From positions 1,297 to 7,387 of the forward strand of contig WQSA01000116.1 in the NCBI GenBank assembly GCA_009788135.1: a stretch of DNA of 6,091 bases, written 5' to 3'. Below, piece after piece: positions 5,160-6,091 of the stretch. The notes beneath the pieces are model-generated. The model ran no database searches and was not told the DNA's origin. It worked only from the letters and a program-made list of their open reading frames with translations. Made by a program: the position numbers and the translations under genes. How positions within the stretch are numbered: position 1 is the first letter of the stretch; every line of letters begins with the position of its first letter. The stretch comes from Candidatus Fibrimonadales bacterium (lineage in GTDB: Bacteria; Fibrobacterota; Fibrobacteria; Fibrobacterales; Fibrobacteraceae).

Positions 5160-5926
5160 TTAGCCTCAGCTGGAGGAGCCGAATGTTCGGTAGCTGGAGC
5201 TGCAGGCTCGATAGCATCTAAGCTGGCAGCTTCTGCAGCGCGTGCCTCAGCTCTCTCCTTTGATTTCTGTTGCCTGTACTGATAGTCTTCCCAAGGATTC
5301 TTTGGTGGAGGATCGGCGGCTTTTTCCGCTTGGTTTTCGTCGTCGCCAGAGGCATAATCGGGAGAATTGTATTTGGATGTCCAGGTGTTGACCTTGTTCA
5401 TGCTGTTGTGTGCATTGGTGAACATCTCGGAGTCTTTGCCTATTTTCTGCTCTTCCGAGACATTGGAATTATAGCCTGAGTTGGGATCTAAGATGAGTTC
5501 TCCGTTCAAGTCGCGAACAAAAACCTTCTTATCCGGACCTTCCGTTACGATAGCGGATATAGCGATGTCATTTATAACCTTGACCTGCATTACGTTTTTT
5601 CTGTTGCCCCACATTTCAGTGGCATTGGCTAAACTTGGCTTTGATTCTTTGGCTGTGCCCCATGTTGTGAAGAATGTAGTGCTGTCATATTGAGCTACCG
5701 CATACATAGTTGGCTTGTAGTTATAGTAGTATATGCTGGTATCTCCGCTTATCTCGACAAGAGTTGGCCTTCCAGCGGTTTCCATCCACTTGCTTACGGA
5801 TACACCCTTAAGAGCCATCATATCACGCTCATCTATCCAATTTTCCTTTAATCCTATTTGCGTAGAAGCACAGGAAAACACCAACATTGCCGTAAAGGCA
5901 GCGAAAGTAACCTTGAGTTTTTTCAT
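5156..5926 (-). CDS. Predicted outer-membrane lipoprotein with a BamE-like segment, function unknown
   Basis: I do not recognise this 256-residue protein as a named family. Visible: a signal peptide with lipobox VFSC (16-19, Cys19 lipidated, Ala at +2), then a segment that resembles the SmpA/OmlA (BamE) fold: LKGVSVSKWMETAGRPTLVE (39-58) corresponds in pattern to the BamE helix-turn 'G-M-x-x-x-V-x-x-x-x-G-x-P', then an aromatic strand (SIYYYNYKP, 64-72), and strands MQVKVINDIAISAIVT (113-128) like the BamE 'T-F-D-x-x-G-x-V' hairpin. A hydrophilic middle (150-200) and a tail rich in Ala, Glu and Pro (200-256, charged PWEDYQYRQQKSKERAEARA) follow. It sits directly before tolB with a 4-bp ATGA overlap, where many bacteria have tolA, but it has no transmembrane anchor or TolA plan. 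The ATG at 5926 lacks a Shine-Dalgarno but has a TATATT box 9 nt upstream. The BamE similarity is by pattern only and is an inference. Confidence 0.75.
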   Translation of the reverse strand: MKKLKVTFAAFTAMLVFSCASTQIGLKENWIDERDMMALKGVSVSKWMETAGRPTLVEISGDTSIYYYNYKPTMYAVAQYDSTTFFTTWGTAKESKPSLANATEMWGNRKNVMQVKVINDIAISAIVTEGPDKKVFVRDLNGELILDPNSGYNSNVSEEQKIGKDSEMFTNAHNSMNKVNTWTSKYNSPDYASGDDENQAEKAADPPPKNPWEDYQYRQQKSKERAEARAAEAASLDAIEPAAPATEHSAPPAEAK

Positions 5927-5935
5927 AATAGCAGG

Positions 5936-5946
5936 AATATAGAAAA
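5936..5946 (-). promoter_or_regulatory. Candidate promoter -10 box before the lipoprotein-tolB-pal-cpoB genes
   Basis: TTTTT-C-TATATT on the minus strand (T-tract from about 5947, TATATT at 5941-5936) lies between the stop codon of the upstream TPR-like gene and the lipoprotein ATG, 9 nt before the ATG. The 11-base core TTTTCTATATT is identical to the one before the yceD-like gene, at the same distance from the start codon. No good -35 box is visible at 16-18 bp (TTTATT at 16 bp is the nearest). It may be an internal promoter that lets the Tol genes be transcribed apart from the upstream gene. Confidence 0.5.
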
Positions 5947-5947
5947 A

Positions 5948-6091
5948 TCAATTCAACAATAAATTCTGCGCCCGAGTTATCAGGTATTTGCAATCCTCTA
6001 TGTCTTTGTATTCGTTTTCCAGCTCTCGGTAAAATTTGCGAGCTTCGCCGGTTTTGTCTTGGGAAAGCAAAACGCTTATCAAATAGACATA
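5948..6091 (-). CDS. TPR-like helical protein, C-terminal fragment
   Basis: This is an open frame that enters from the right edge and ends at TGA 5950-5948, giving 47 residues, YVYLISVLLSQDKTGEAR at the start and LITRAQNLLLN at the end. The pattern (a helix with small/aromatic spacing, then Q-D-K-T-G-E-A-R-K-F-Y-R-E-L-E-N-E-Y, then another helix) is that of a tetratricopeptide repeat followed by a capping helix. No function can be assigned from the fragment. It is on the same strand as the Tol genes, 21 bp upstream of the lipoprotein gene, and no terminator lies between, so co-transcription is possible. The frame is supported by its length without stops, its TPR pattern and its fit to the neighbouring genes; the start lies outside the window. 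Confidence 0.7.
   Translation of the reverse strand, partial: YVYLISVLLSQDKTGEARKFYRELENEYKDIEDCKYLITRAQNLLLN

Noticed and set aside
1..6091. CRISPR arrays, insertion sequences, tRNA/rRNA genes, riboswitches, toxin-antitoxin or defence systems
   Set aside because: No direct repeats with spacers, transposase or integrase motifs, terminal inverted repeats or cloverleaf-like sequences were seen. Nearly every base is in a core gene, and the gaps are too short (at most 62 bp) for a riboswitch.

Overview
The window looks like a compact piece of core chromosome from a Gram-negative (two-membrane) bacterium. Supporting genes are a Tol-Pal envelope module with several predicted outer-membrane lipoproteins, the PlsX/FabH phospholipid-fatty acid genes and phosphatidylserine decarboxylase. 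The protein sequences are far from the E. coli versions. The general character (TATATT promoter boxes placed right before start codons, mid-range base composition, lipoprotein-rich Tol cluster) reminds me of Fibrobacterota (Fibrobacter-like bacteria). That assignment is an impression and not proven by anything in the window. Nothing here looks mobile, phage-derived or CRISPR-related.

Layout. (1) Positions 1-1676, minus strand: a classical lipid/ribosome operon read right to left as yceD-like (DUF177), rpmF (ribosomal protein L32), plsX and fabH. fabH is cut by the left edge and only its first 35 codons are present. Gene gaps are +11, -8 and +1 bp. (2) Positions 1677-1738: a 62-bp divergent promoter region. 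(3) Positions 1739-2608, plus strand: psd, phosphatidylserine decarboxylase. Its last 11 bp overlap the end of cpoB tail to tail. (4) Positions 2598-5926, minus strand: an envelope operon read right to left as a BamE-like lipoprotein of unknown function, tolB, pal and a lipoprotein version of cpoB/ybgF. Two junctions are ATGA overlaps and one is a 7-bp gap. (5) Positions 5948-6091, minus strand: the last 47 codons of a helical, TPR-like protein cut by the right edge.

How the genes work together. PlsX makes acyl-phosphate for phosphatidic acid synthesis, FabH starts fatty acid elongation, and Psd makes phosphatidylethanolamine, so the left half is a membrane-lipid supply locus with two divergent transcripts from one small control region. 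TolB, Pal and CpoB are the periplasmic and outer-membrane half of the Tol-Pal system, which maintains the outer membrane and constricts it at division. tolQ, tolR and tolA are not visible; the place directly before tolB is taken by an unfamiliar lipoprotein.

The most interesting signal is regulatory. Three genes without any Shine-Dalgarno sequence (yceD, psd and the lipoprotein before tolB) each carry the same T5-N-TATATT box 9-10 nt before the start codon, which would give almost leaderless mRNAs. rpmF, fabH, tolB and pal, inside the operons, have normal Shine-Dalgarno sequences, mostly written into the last codons of the preceding gene. No gap between genes exceeds 62 bp, so there is no unexplained long non-coding stretch.
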